64,000 nucleotides of DNA. Origin: Prunus persica. Its lineage: Eukaryota; Streptophyta; Magnoliopsida; Rosales; Rosaceae. Positions 10,111 to 21,094 of the stretch are shown here, piece by piece. The stretch is from the NCBI RefSeq assembly GCF_000346465.2, contig NC_034009.1:45662240-45726239 (forward strand), written 5' to 3'. How positions within the stretch are numbered: the first letter of the stretch is position 1; every line of letters begins with the position of its first letter. Under the pieces are notes generated by a model, which saw only the letters and a program-made list of their open reading frames with translations, made no database searches and had not been told where the DNA came from. Both the position numbers and the translations under genes were made by a program.

Positions 10111-13100
10111 ATGAGTCAACCTAAGCCAGAGTTGCCCAAACAAATAGTTCCTTATCCGGGTCACCCCCCATTATCAGTTGCCACTCCAATCTCAGTTGCA
10201 AACAGATTTTCCTCTTTAGGATCCACAGTTGGCCAAATTCGCCCCAGTTATCAATCCACCTTAATTTCCAGTTATGACCCCTTTGCAGTTGAGATCCCTG
10301 CAGGGCCATCAGTTGTCCACAAAAAATCGTCTCCTTATTTGCCCAAGAGTAATTCCCATTTATTTGTCATTGAGTCTGTATATGATATTCATGCAAATCC
10401 AGCAGAAATTGCCAAACACTATTTCCCTCCTGGATTTCATTATATGCCCCAGAGTCCCTATAAGTCCCTCAAGTATTATAGAGATATATTGCTTGAGACC
10501 CAATCAGTTGAAATTAAGCCGATAAAGGATCGGGATCATCCTGAAACCATTCTTTATCATTCTCTTTACATTCATCAAATTGTCAGTCAGCAATCTTTCA
10601 GTAGCCATCCCTATGAGTTGAAATTACTTAAGTCAAAATTACAATATAATTATTCGGATTATATTGAAGCCTGGTATACTATCTTTCTTCACCAATCTGA
10701 AGATTTTAGTCATTCCTGGTTTATTAATTTTGATAATAAGTTTAAAAGCCCATTCCCCTACTGGTTTCTTCACTGGTGGGAAAAATACGGTCCAGTTGAT
10801 GAAATTCTTCCAGTATCAGTTCTTGAGTTAATCCGCCATTATACAAAAAGAGCCAAGTTCTCCTTAGTTGATTTATTCTTTCCCAAACAGTTGCTGTTTA
10901 TTGCCAGATACAAGGTACCTTGGATCCTTAAATGGTCCTATGCCATCACCAAGGACACCCGTGTATTTGCCCATAAGATCAGAACTACCCTCAGTAATGA
11001 ATTAGGTCATATTGATTGGGATAGTTTAACTTATGGTAACATTGTAAGCACAATTAATCAAGTTGGCATAAAAATGTGTGTTGATTACAAAATCGGAAAA
11101 CAAATACAGTCCGATAGGAATTCAGCCAAGTATGAGTTAGGAAACTTCTGTGAACAGTATGGTCTCAGTAGTTTGCCGCCCTCTAGAAGAAACAAGTCTA
11201 AGCCAAGTCACCTTAGGAAACGCCGGTTTTCCTCTAAAAGAAAACATTTTGCAGTTAAAAGTGACAATGAGTTTTATAAGAAAAAGAAAAGTTTTAAAAG
11301 AAAAAATTGGTCTAAAGCCCCCAGAAAAGCCCAGAAAAGTCGACCCAAAACCGATAAGTCCAAAGTTAAATGTTTTAAATGTCAAAAATTTGGTCATTAT
11401 GCCTCTGAGTGCAAAGTTAAAGATGCCATTAAGCAGTTGCAGATCTCAGAAGCTGAAAGAGAAAAGTTGATCCAAGTTTTAGAGTTGCGAGACTCTGAAA
11501 CTAGCAGCCCCGAAACCTTAGTTGCCAGCTCTGGGTATGATTCTGAACAAGCTTCAGATTCCCAGCCTAGTTCCCCTGATATCCAATTTGGATGTACTGA
11601 TAAGTGTTGTAATAGATTAAAATCTATTTTTGTTCTTACAAAACAGGAAGAACAAGAAGAGTTATTAATCGACCTGATAAGCCGAGTAGAAAACCCTGAG
11701 TTAAAGTCCGATTATTTGAGAAAATTGCGAAAAGTTATCAGTCAAGAAAGCTCTAGTAGTCCTAAACCGCAGCCGGTCAGTTTAGCCACTACTATAGAAA
11801 AGTTCGCCCAGAAAAAGAAAGAAGTTACCTTACAAGATCTCCAGTTAGAAGTCAAATTAGTCAAACAAGAATTAGCCGAGTTAAGACAGATTAGTAACCA
11901 GTTGCAGGTTGAAAACCATACAATCAGGCAAGACTTAACAAGTCTTCAAAAAGGCAAAATGCCTTTAGAGCCCAGTAACCAGTCAGACAGCCCTGCTGGT
12001 TCTGACGAAGAAACCCCAGTTGTCAACCTAATCAAACAAGTCAATTTCCGAAAATGGTATTCGAAAGTCACAATAGTTGTCAGAGATTTTGAGTTTACCA
12101 CAGTTGCCTTATTTGATTCAGGAGCTGACCTTAACTGCATCCAGGAAGGTCTAATTCCTACTAAGTACTACCAGAAATCTAGAGAAACCCTAAGCACTGC
12201 TTCAGGAAAATCTCTCCAGTTGAATTATGAGTTGCCTAAAGCCCATATTTGCCAAAACAAAGTTTGTTTTAAAACTTCGTTTGTTTTAGTTAAAAATATT
12301 ACTGATGAGGTTATCCTAGGATTACCTTTCATAAGTCTGCTTTATCCCTTCCAGGTAGAATACGATGGTGTTATCTCTACCCAGTTAGGAGAGAAAGTCA
12401 AGTTTAGTTTTCTGTCTAAACCAGAGTTGCATAATCTGAAAGCCCTACAGAAACAGTCTGTCTATAGGTCCCTTCAGGTTGTCCAGAAAACTAACCAGTT
12501 GAACTTCCTTAAGGAAGAAATTAAGTTTAAGAGAGTTGAACAACAGCTTGCCAGTCAGTCCTTACAGTTGCAAATTCAAAAATTTGAACAAAGACTAAAA
12601 GAAGAAATTTGTTCTGAGTTGCCCACAGCCTTTTGGTATAGGAAGCAACATGTTGTCCGTCTTCCTTACATCAAAACTTTTAGTGAGAAAAATATCCCCA
12701 CTAAAGCCAGGCCAATTCAAATGAGTCAAGAAATGATGGAGTTTTGTAAGAAAGAAATTGAAGAGTTGCTCCAAAAGAAAATAATTCGTAAGAGTAAGTC
12801 CCCCTGGTCATGTCCTGCTTTTTATGTCCAGAAAAATGCTGAACTAGAAAGAGGTGTTCCCAGATTAGTTATCAATTATAAGCCCCTTAATGCGGTCCTA
12901 GAATGGATTAGGTATCCTATACCTAATAAAAGAGATCTCATTAATCGATTAGAAAAAGCAGTTGTCTATTCTAAGTTTGATATGAAAAGTGGTTTCTGGC
13001 AAATCCAAATAGATGAGTCAGATAGATATAAGACTGCATTTGTCACTCCTTTTGGTCATTATGAATGGAATGTAATGCCTTTTGGTTTGAAAAATGCTCC

Positions 13101-13176
13101 TAGTGAATTCCAGAATATCATGAATGATATATTCAATCCTTATAGTCAGTTTTCGATTAATGTTGGTCCTATGTAG
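10111..13176 (+). pseudogene. Pararetroviral polyprotein: CCHC knuckle, aspartic protease, truncated reverse transcriptase (1021 codons)
   Basis: Residues 1-360 hold a Trp-rich capsid-like segment (WFLHWWEKYGP near 220), followed by a Lys/Arg-rich basic tract (about 360-420) and a CCHC zinc knuckle of spacing C-x2-C-x4-H-x4-C at about 421-434. A coiled-coil-like stretch lies near 580-620. The retroviral-type protease active site DSG is at about 669. Reverse transcriptase motifs begin near 865 and include the block around FDMKSGFWQ at about 956 and the MPFGL block near 988. The ORF then ends in an unrelated tail and stop before the catalytic aspartate pair. RNase H is missing. The product could not be a complete polymerase. 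No splice sites are needed, and the frame is uninterrupted. Confidence 0.8.
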
Positions 13177-14259
13177 GTAGAGTCCTTGACAAGCAAATTG
13201 TTTGTAGTCCATACAAGGGATAATAAGAACGATAGAATCTTGAATGTAAGAATAAATATTATTAATAAATTGAATTACAAGTCTCTTGCACAATATTAAT
13301 ATTATAATTGCCGCTCAATGATTAAAAACTAATATTCTTTTACCAAATATAGACCGACTATAAATCTTGCACCCATTGTTTTTAGCTTATACCATTGTTT
13401 GATTGGTATGCTGTTGAAAATTGGAGGTCTGGATCTGGACATGGTTCATGGGTGTGGACCCTACACCCACAGTAGATTCTTTTAACAATGCGCTAAAATG
13501 AAAATATATTTATGTTTAAATGCTGACATGGAAAAGAAATTAAGGACCTCAATCAAAATATGTAGGAAGAGTCATAGAGTTTCAATTAAGAAATGTTGTT
13601 GACAGAAGATGGCATCCTAATTTTATCATGTTAAACATTTTCACCTAACATGTAGTGGGGAAGTTAGGATTCTTAGCATGGAAGAGTCAAGAGATTGAAA
13701 ATTAAATAGGAGCTAGGACTATGACAAGCCTTGCTGTGGCTCCGCGGTGCATGTTTCCCAACTTAATTTAATAAGGTTGGAGAGCCAACACTTCTAAAGA
13801 TTACAATGAACAAAGGCGGATTCCTATTTTGTACTCTAAATGGAAAACCCAACATTTTCATTTCATTCTCTATAAGGAAGTGTTTTCCAAACATTCAACA
13901 CTTCATTCATACTAAAGTGTATTTTGTACTCTAAATACATTAGTTTGGAGTACAGAGTATAGAAGGCGTAGATGACGTATTTTCTAATGCATAAAAATAA
14001 TAATTCGAAATTTGTCAATCAATGAATTTCCGAAGAAAAGAAGTTAAAAAGAGCCTCTTTAATGAAAATAATCTTACTCAGAAAACTGTTTAGGTTCTCT
14101 CAAGCTATGAGAGAGCATAGAGAAATACATTGGAACGAGAATAGAAGAAGAAATCGCACACACACAATAAGTCTCTCATTGTAGGGAGGGGTATGCCAAG
14201 TGCATGACTTACCTTCATAGTTAGGCTTTGGCATTGGCTTTATAGGAGGATAAAGCCTA

Positions 14260-14290
<31 letters not shown>

Positions 14291-14363
14291 ACGTGAGTTA
14301 CTGAGTATGCCAAAACCGACCCCATTGGCAAATCCCAAATTAAACCACCAGCACAAATCAACA

Positions 14364-14411
<48 letters not shown>

Positions 14412-14994
14412 TTTAAACTTAACAGATTCACATGCATACCTCCTGAACATACTTTTTATGGCTTACAATGCAGAAGCAGAAACCCCAATCCTAAACCTAT
14501 ACTTATACGACCTAAAATGCAGAAGAGGCAGCACCTACTACATTTATGCATAGAAAAGGAGAAACCTTCACGGACTCATATAAGCTCTATAGTATATGGC
14601 TTCCAGCCTACCACCAAATACTTTAACAAAAATAGATTCTCTCTCCCTCTAAAATAGTGCTTGCCAACGTCAACCCCATTGCATTTAAGTCCTTCCCAAT
14701 TGCCCATCACGGGCTACTACAAAACAACGTGTTTTTAGTACTAGCATATTTCTTTTTCCCTTTTAATTCATTACCCATTTTTTATTTACTATATTATATA
14801 TTATAATTTCATTATATAATATACATATATATATATATGTGTGTGTGTATATATATATGTATATATAACAGCCTACTACAACCCAATGAGGCATAGGAGG
14901 CATTGAGGGAGGCAGCAAAAACAACTCTTTTGCTTCCTTTCCTCCCAAAGTTGCTTAACAGCAATTCTAACTAACCCTTTCAAGGCCACAAACA
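13177..14994. other. Intergenic; upstream region of the xylosidase gene with two CT microsatellites
   Basis: I see no gene from 13177 to 14230. The phrase ATTTTGTACTCTAAAT occurs twice (about 13828 and 13920). Two (CT)n tracts lie at about 14260-14290 and 14366-14408. From 14780 to 14870 the DNA is TA-rich with TATATATATA/TGTGTG runs, any of which could act as TATA sequence for the gene starting at 14995. Open frames at 14307-14657 contain the CT repeat and have no domain. Confidence 0.5.
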
Positions 14995-15580
14995 ATGGCC
15001 TCCTCTGCTCAAAACAGAGCACCCAAGCTCTCTGTTTTCTCTGTTTTCCTCTGCTCCTTTATGTTCCAACACTTATTCTTGTCACCAAATGCGAACCGGG
15101 CTTTTGCCCAATCCTCACCGGTTTTCGCCTGCGATGTTGGTAGCAATGCGAGCGTGTCAAGCTTCGGGTTCTGCGACACGTCATTAGCGATCGATTTGAG
15201 GGTAGCAGACCTGGTGAAGAGGCTGACATTGCAAGAGAAAATTGGGTTCTTGGTGAACAGTGCAGGGAGCGTGAGCAGGCTTGGGATACCAAAGTATGAG
15301 TGGTGGTCTGAGGCTTTACATGGAGTGTCCAACGTTGGCCCCGGGACCAAGTTTACGAATGTGGTTCCTGGAGCTACCAGCTTCCCTCAGGTCATTTTGA
15401 CTGCCGCTTCTTTCAATGCCTCTCTGTTTGAAGCCATTGGAAGGGTACGTAAACTAACTCTCTCACTATAACTGTCCTTAATCTTCTTCCCTATTATCGT
15501 CATCTTTGTTTTCAATCTGTGATGAGTATGCTTCACAGTTATAACAAATCAAAATAAGAGCAGAACAGAACAGAACAAAG

Positions 15581-15659
<79 letters not shown>

Positions 15660-18600
15660 ATGACATTGAGTTGTTGGGTTGTTTTTGCATATTCTGTTTC
15701 ATTAATTTAGGTAAATTTGATGAGGTTGAAACAATAGTTGTTACCAGGGCAAATAATTTTTTGTGTGACTGGTTTGGTTGATTTTACTGGTTTAGTAGCC
15801 GTTCATTTTCAAAGTTGGATCAATCATGGATTTCTTTGTCTTGTTGAATCTTCACCATTTCGTGTCACTGTCATTCTACTCGTCACCAATAATCATTAAC
15901 ATTGATTTGTATTTATTAGTTTGTTTCTTGTTCTAGTGGTTGAGATGCATTACCAGTAAACATCACAGACTTCAATGGCACTAATTTTTTTGGACGAATC
16001 TTCAATGGCACTAATAAATTAAGACAGAAATGTATATTCTCTACAGTTGTCGACATATTTTTATTTTATTTTTCTAAGCTCCTATAATCCAAATCCAGAA
16101 AAAAGGAAAAGCACTTTTACAGCTTTTGAACAGAAAAGCATCTGTCAGCGGCTTGCCCATTGCCCTTTAGATATTTTGAAGTAGAAGCAAGTTGTAACAG
16201 TTGTTAAAACTTGGAGGTTAGTTTTAATAATTATGCTAATGAAAATGGGAGATTTTGTTGGTAGAAATGATTGACTTGTGTTTGGGTGGTTTGGCCATAC
16301 CTAATACTAACAGTAGTAGTTGTTGAAAAAAGTTAATTTTTTAAGTCACAGGTTCCCCAAGTACATAGACTTTTAGGGCATTCCAGCTTGCAGATGAAGA
16401 AAAGAAAGTACAAGAGAGATGATACCGATCGATTACCTGTGACATTAATCACTGCATATAACTTGTCATATCTTTCCACACAAAAAATAAGAATCTTCTG
16501 TTTTGAACATTACACGATTGGAGCAGACGATGCGCAAAATAATTTAATTTAATGAAGCTCACTCACTACAAGTTATGGTGTTTTACAAGACAAAGAGAGA
16601 TGGAAGAAAAGTAGAAGATGACAGATTCAAAAAGAAAAAAAGAACAAAAGAAAAAAGGGTCCATGACAGAGATATTAGTTTCGTGCATAGAATGATCAAC
16701 AGCTTAATGTGTGTGTGCGCAGGTGGTCTCAACCGAGGCCAGAGCAATGTACAATGTGGGATTGGCAGGATTGACTTATTGGTCTCCAAACATTAACATA
16801 TTTAGGGACCCCAGATGGGGGAGAGGCCAGGAGACTCCGGGAGAAGACCCGTTGCTGTCAAGCAAATACGGGTCGGGTTATGTTAGAGGCCTTCAGCAGA
16901 CAGATGGTGGTGACAAAAATAAGCTCAAGGTTGCTGCATGTTGCAAACATTATACAGCTTATGATTTGGACAATTGGAAAGGGGTTGACAGATACCACTT
17001 TAATGCAGTGGTAAAGAAATTGGATTTTCCTAATGCGTGAATTCGACAAAGTAGTTGGTTTAAGTTGCGCACCATTTTCATTTATCTTGTGTTGCTTATG
17101 ATTAGGTAACAAAGCAAGATTTGGATGACACGTTTCAACCACCATTCAAAAGCTGTGTTATAGATGGGAATGTTGCTAGTGTCATGTGTTCTTACAACCA
17201 GGTTAATGGGATACCAACCTGTGCAGATCCAGACCTTCTTGCCGGAGTCATCCGTGGCGAATGGAAGTTAAATGGGTATTTCTGTTCTCTTCTAATTAAG
17301 TCTTTCTTATTAGATATGATTGATTATTCAGGATGATGATTGGAATATTGGATTGCTGCAGATACATAGTTACTGATTGTGATTCATTAGATGTATACTA
17401 CAATACTCAACACTACACCAAGACACCAGAGGAAGCTGCAGCTAAGGCTTTATTGGCAGGTGAATTTGACATCCTACAAATTGGTCATTATGCGTATGAT
17501 CACATATTCTACTTAAGGGACAAAGACTCATTATTTTCCATTAGAAATTGAAAAATAAAATCAAAAATAAAAAAACAAAAAACGACCAAAAGAACATAAG
17601 AACGAAAAGATAAAGAAGAAATGGAGAAGGTGCTCTAAATCATACAAAGATCACCAATGTCACACCAAGTGTTATATTTTCGTATATCCAATGTCACAAA
17701 GAAACTATTTTAAGCATGACTAATCAGTTTTCTGTACTTGTTTGAATTTGGCAGGGGTGGATCTCAACTGTGGACCTTTCCTTGGAAAATATACGGAAGG
17801 TGCAGTGAAAGGAGGACTTGTTAATGAGGCGGCCATTGACAAGGCCATCTCAAACAATTTTGCCACATTGATGCGTCTAGGCTTCTTTGACGGTGATCCA
17901 AGCAAGCTACCCTACGGAAAGCTTGGTCCAAAGGATGTTTGTACCCCAGAGAACCAGGAGCTAGCCCGTGAGACAGCGAGGCAAGGGATAGTATTGCTCA
18001 AGAACAGTCCAGGATCACTGCCTCTGTCTCCCACGGCCATCAAATCCTTGGCAGTCATTGGTCCCAATGCCGCTGTCACAAAGACAATGATCGGCAATTA
18101 TGAAGGTACACAAAATTAATTCAGCCTTTCTTTGTATCAAACAACTGCATACAGTTGTTTCTGTTACACAATTTTATTGGATTTTTTTTGCAGGCATTCC
18201 ATGCAAGTATACGACTCCTTTGCAAGGCCTAACTGCCTCAGTTGCAACAACTTATGTCCCTGGCTGCGCCAATGTGGCTTGTGGTACTGCCCAGGTAGAT
18301 GATGCTAAGAAGGCAGCAGCCTCAGCCGATGCAACTGTGCTTGTAGTGGGTGCAGATCAATCAATAGAGGCAGAGAGTCGCGACAGGATTGACCTTCATC
18401 TTCCAGGACAGCAAACACTTCTAGTAACAGAAGTTGCAAAGGCATCCAAAGGCCCTGTAATCCTTGTCATAATGTCTGGAGGAGGGTTCGACATTTCATT
18501 TGCGAAAAATGATAGTAAAATTACAAGCATCCTATGGGTTGGTTACCCCGGAGAAGCTGGTGGAGCTGCCATAGCTGATGTGATTTTTGGTCATTATAAT

Positions 18601-19282
18601 CCAAGTAAGCTGTCTATAGTCTACTCTCTTTTCATGTTTCTTATTTCTTTTCAGGTTTACAATGTTAAGCATTTTGCCTATGGTAGATGATTGGTATTAA
18701 TTTCTTGCAGGTGGAAGACTACCTATGACATGGTATCCACAATCTTATGTAGACAAGGTACCAATGACAAACATGAACATGAGACCGGATGCTTCGAATG
18801 GTTACCCTGGCCGGACTTACAGATTCTACACTGGAGAAACCGTTTATTCGTTTGGAGATGGACTAGGCTACTCTGCTTTCAATCACAAACTAGTTCGAGC
18901 GCCAAAGCTCGTATCAATTCCCTTAGAGGAGGGTCATGTATGTCACTCATCAAGTTGCAAATCACTTGATGTTGTCCAAGAAAGATGTGAAAATCTAGCT
19001 TTCGACATCCATTTGGGGGTGAAGAACACGGGAAGCATGAGTGGAGGCCATACCGTTTTGTTGTTTTCGAGTCCTCCATCAGTGCACAACTCACCTCAGA
19101 AGCACCTGTTGGGATTTGAGAAGGTGTTCCTGAGTGCTCAGAGAGAAGAATTGGTTAAGTTTAAGGTGGATGTTTGCAAGCATTTGAGTGTGGTTGATGA
19201 GCTTGGAAATCGGAAAGTTGCTTTGGGACAGCATGTCCTTCATGTTGGAAGCTTGAAACACTCATTCAGCGTGGGGATTTGA
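14995..19282 (+). CDS. BXL4: Beta-D-xylosidase, glycoside hydrolase family 3 (XYL4/BXL4 type)
   Basis: Cell-wall exo-hydrolase that releases xylose (some relatives also arabinose) from xylan. Exons: 14995..15444, 16723..17010, 17106..17275, 17362..17459, 17755..18105, 18194..18604, 18711..19282. All introns are GT-AG, and the joined frame gives 779 aa, as expected for plant BXL proteins. Residues 1-38 form a signal peptide ending near NRAFAQ, so the enzyme is secreted. [31 protein letters not shown] and CCKHYTAYD are GH3 substrate-site blocks. The nucleophile is the Asp of VTDCDS (about D308). The C-terminal GH3 and fibronectin III-like domains follow ([32 protein letters not shown]). The MSGGGFD sequence and the C-terminus favour Arabidopsis XYL4 (At5g64570) over BXL1. 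The sequence looks intact. Intron 1 is long and contains a (CT)n tract. Confidence 0.95.
15584..15656. repeat. (CT)n microsatellite in intron 1 of the xylosidase gene
   Basis: About 36 uninterrupted CT units, 140 bp downstream of the exon 1 donor at 15445. Likely to vary in length between individuals. Confidence 0.95.
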
Positions 19283-20001
19283 TATAAGTCTTCAACTTCT
19301 CCGCTGTGATTCTTTGGAGGCAGATTGGAATGGAGCATTTGAGCTTTGAATAAGTTAAGAGAATTGTCAAAATTTTCTCAACTCTTTGTTATAGCCAATT
19401 TGTTCAAAATCAAAAAATTAATCTAGAAATTAAAGTTGCCTTCAATTTTTCATTCGTAACTCATATTTTCACGTTCATCTTCAACACGCCCCCTCAAAAG
19501 GGATCACCACTTAGTGCCACCTCATCCATGCCAAGTGGCACTAGTGTCCAATAAAAACAGGCCACACGTCCACACACTCCAGAATCAAGAACTTGAAAAA
19601 CATAAAAATAAAAAAAACTTGAAACGACTTTTTTTCGTTGCCAAAGTTAGGAAGGGGGGGTGGGGTTCTCTCACTATCCTCATGCTTGTGAGATTATGAA
19701 TATGCCTCGAATGTGTAGTCGTCTTCTTCCCTCAATCGTCACCGAGCAGAATAAGATAGACAATAGTACACAAAATTAGAGTACTAGACAAAGGATACTA
19801 GTTTTTGATACTCCGAGAGAACCCAATGGGTATTTATACTTGATATACAGAAATAATAAATAAATAAAATTGAACATACACCAAAGTAATGTAATAAGTT
19901 GAGCATTATAAATCCTTCTTTTTTCAATTTCAATGTTCACGCACAGTGAAAAGCAAATGCATAAAAGCCCTATGATAAAATCTAGAAAAACACAACTAGT
20001 G
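19283..20001. other. 3' flank of the xylosidase gene, no further gene
   Basis: AT-rich sequence with possible polyadenylation region after 19330. A G-run (GGAAGGGGGGGTGGGG) lies at about 19650. No coding sequence recognised. Confidence 0.5.
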
Positions 20002-20445
20002 TCACACTCTCCTCACATGGAGAATTACTCCATGTTCAGGTTCGATAAACAATCTCAAAGCCGGGCAGTGCTGGAAGCCTGGAATGCAGGGGAGAGTAAG
20101 AAGCAAAACTTGGATAGAATAAGAGACAGAATCACCTTCAACTCTGTCATGGCTAAGTGTTGGCAAACAGATATTGCGAGCACCAACTCCAAATGGCATA
20201 TAAGCCTGAGGAAACTTGCAAGGCCCAAGAACTCCGGGCTCAAATCTTTTCGGATTGAAGTCGAGGGCATCAGGCCCCCAGATATCAGGCAGTTGCTGCA
20301 GTATTGGGATTGGAATCTCAATGTTGGTTCCTTTGGGAATTTGAATGTTGTTGAGCTCAATATCTTCCAAGCCTTGTCTTACAACAATCAGGGATGGGGA
20401 CTGGGAGTACAGGCGCAAGGTTTCTTAGATCACCATGTTCAACTG
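20002..20445 (-). pseudogene. Cytochrome P450 fragment (CYP714-like), last-exon remnant
   Basis: On the minus strand the sequence reads ETLRLYSQSP, then PKGTNIEIPIP, PDIWGPDALDFNPKRF and FPQAYMPFGVGARNIC: helix K, the PERF-like region and the haem-binding loop of a P450, nearest to the CYP714 family (gibberellin-modifying enzymes in some plants). It is broken in several ways. An in-frame TAA (20425-20427) sits where a Gln codon is expected just before ETLR. The frame shifts right after the haem loop (about 20185), where the other frame continues CQHLAMTELKV, and shifts back near 20075 to read IEPEHGV. The haem loop has an extra residue between Arg and Cys. No other P450 exons are nearby. The fragment directly abuts palindrome array 2. 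Confidence 0.85.
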
Positions 20446-20464
20446 CCAGGATATTTATAATGAG

Positions 20465-20947
20465 TTTAGCCGCACGGTGAAGCCGACTCCTAGCGCCCGC
20501 TTCGCCGGGCGGCTATACTATTTTATTATTAAAAAATCCGAGTATAGCCGCACGGCTATACTATTTATTACCGCCACTTGACCACGTGTCAAAAATGGTC
20601 TAGCCGCGCGGCTATACTATTTTTAATAATAAAAACGATGGTATAGCCGCGCGGCGCTACTATTTTTATTATTTAAAATATCCAAGGATAGCCGTGCGGC
20701 TATACTATTTATAAAAAGGGTTGCATGGCGCCGGAGCATATTTCGCCACGTGTCAAAATAGTCTAGCCGCGCGGCTATACTATTTAATAAAAAAGTGAAA
20801 AAAGGACCCGCCTGGCGTCTACACGTGTCAAAATAGTATAGCCGCGCGGCTGTACTATTTTTGAATAATAAAAACCTGTAGTATAGCCGCCCGGCTGTAC
20901 GCTTTAACCATATTATATTCAGTAGGAGTATAGCCGATCGGCTATAC
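20465..20947. repeat. Palindrome array 2 (8 good copies plus 1-2 degenerate), 5' of gamma-tubulin
   Basis: Good copies start at 20542, 20598, 20641, 20686, 20761, 20836, 20881 and 20928; degenerate ones lie at 20465-20520. Central dinucleotides are CA, CG, CG, TG, CG, CG, CC and AT. Three copies belong to a longer unit of about 60 bp that begins with CACGTGTCAAAA and continues through the palindrome into TACTATTTTTAATAATAAAAA (units near 20583, 20747 and 20822), so each carries a G-box core, CACGTG. The last copy ends 147 bp before the gamma-tubulin start codon, so the array lies in that gene's promoter or leader. Confidence 0.95.
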
Positions 20948-21094
20948 GATTGTTTCTTCAATTTGGGCGGAAAGTCGGACTGAAAAGTGCCTAATGCCTT
21001 CTTCATACTCTGCCGCCATTTTCTATTGTTTTTCGTTTTCCATCGGTCCAAACACACCCTAGGTTTTCTTCTGAGAGTGAGAAAGTGAGGGAAA

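Larger units (their letters stand above)
9089..13176. mobile_element. Endogenous pararetrovirus remnant (Caulimoviridae-like), rearranged
   Basis: Two long viral-type ORFs lie head to head, separated by 29 bp: a 330-codon capsid-like ORF on the minus strand and a 1021-codon ORF on the plus strand with CCHC zinc knuckle, aspartic protease and the first part of a reverse transcriptase. No LTRs and no integrase are visible, which together with the reverse transcriptase type favours an integrated pararetrovirus over an LTR retrotransposon. The copy is broken: reverse transcription is cut off before the catalytic box, RNase H is absent and the two ORFs have opposite orientation. Both frames are still free of internal stops, so the insertion may be fairly recent. 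Confidence 0.8.

Noticed and set aside
9089..13176. LTR retrotransposon
   Set aside because: No LTR pair, primer-binding site or integrase seen, and the reverse transcriptase motifs are of pararetrovirus type. The truncation leaves some doubt.
20465..20947. CRISPR-like array
   Set aside because: Regular short palindromic repeats with spacers, but the window is eukaryotic nuclear DNA, spacers are low-complexity and shared between units, and the repeats vary at their centre.
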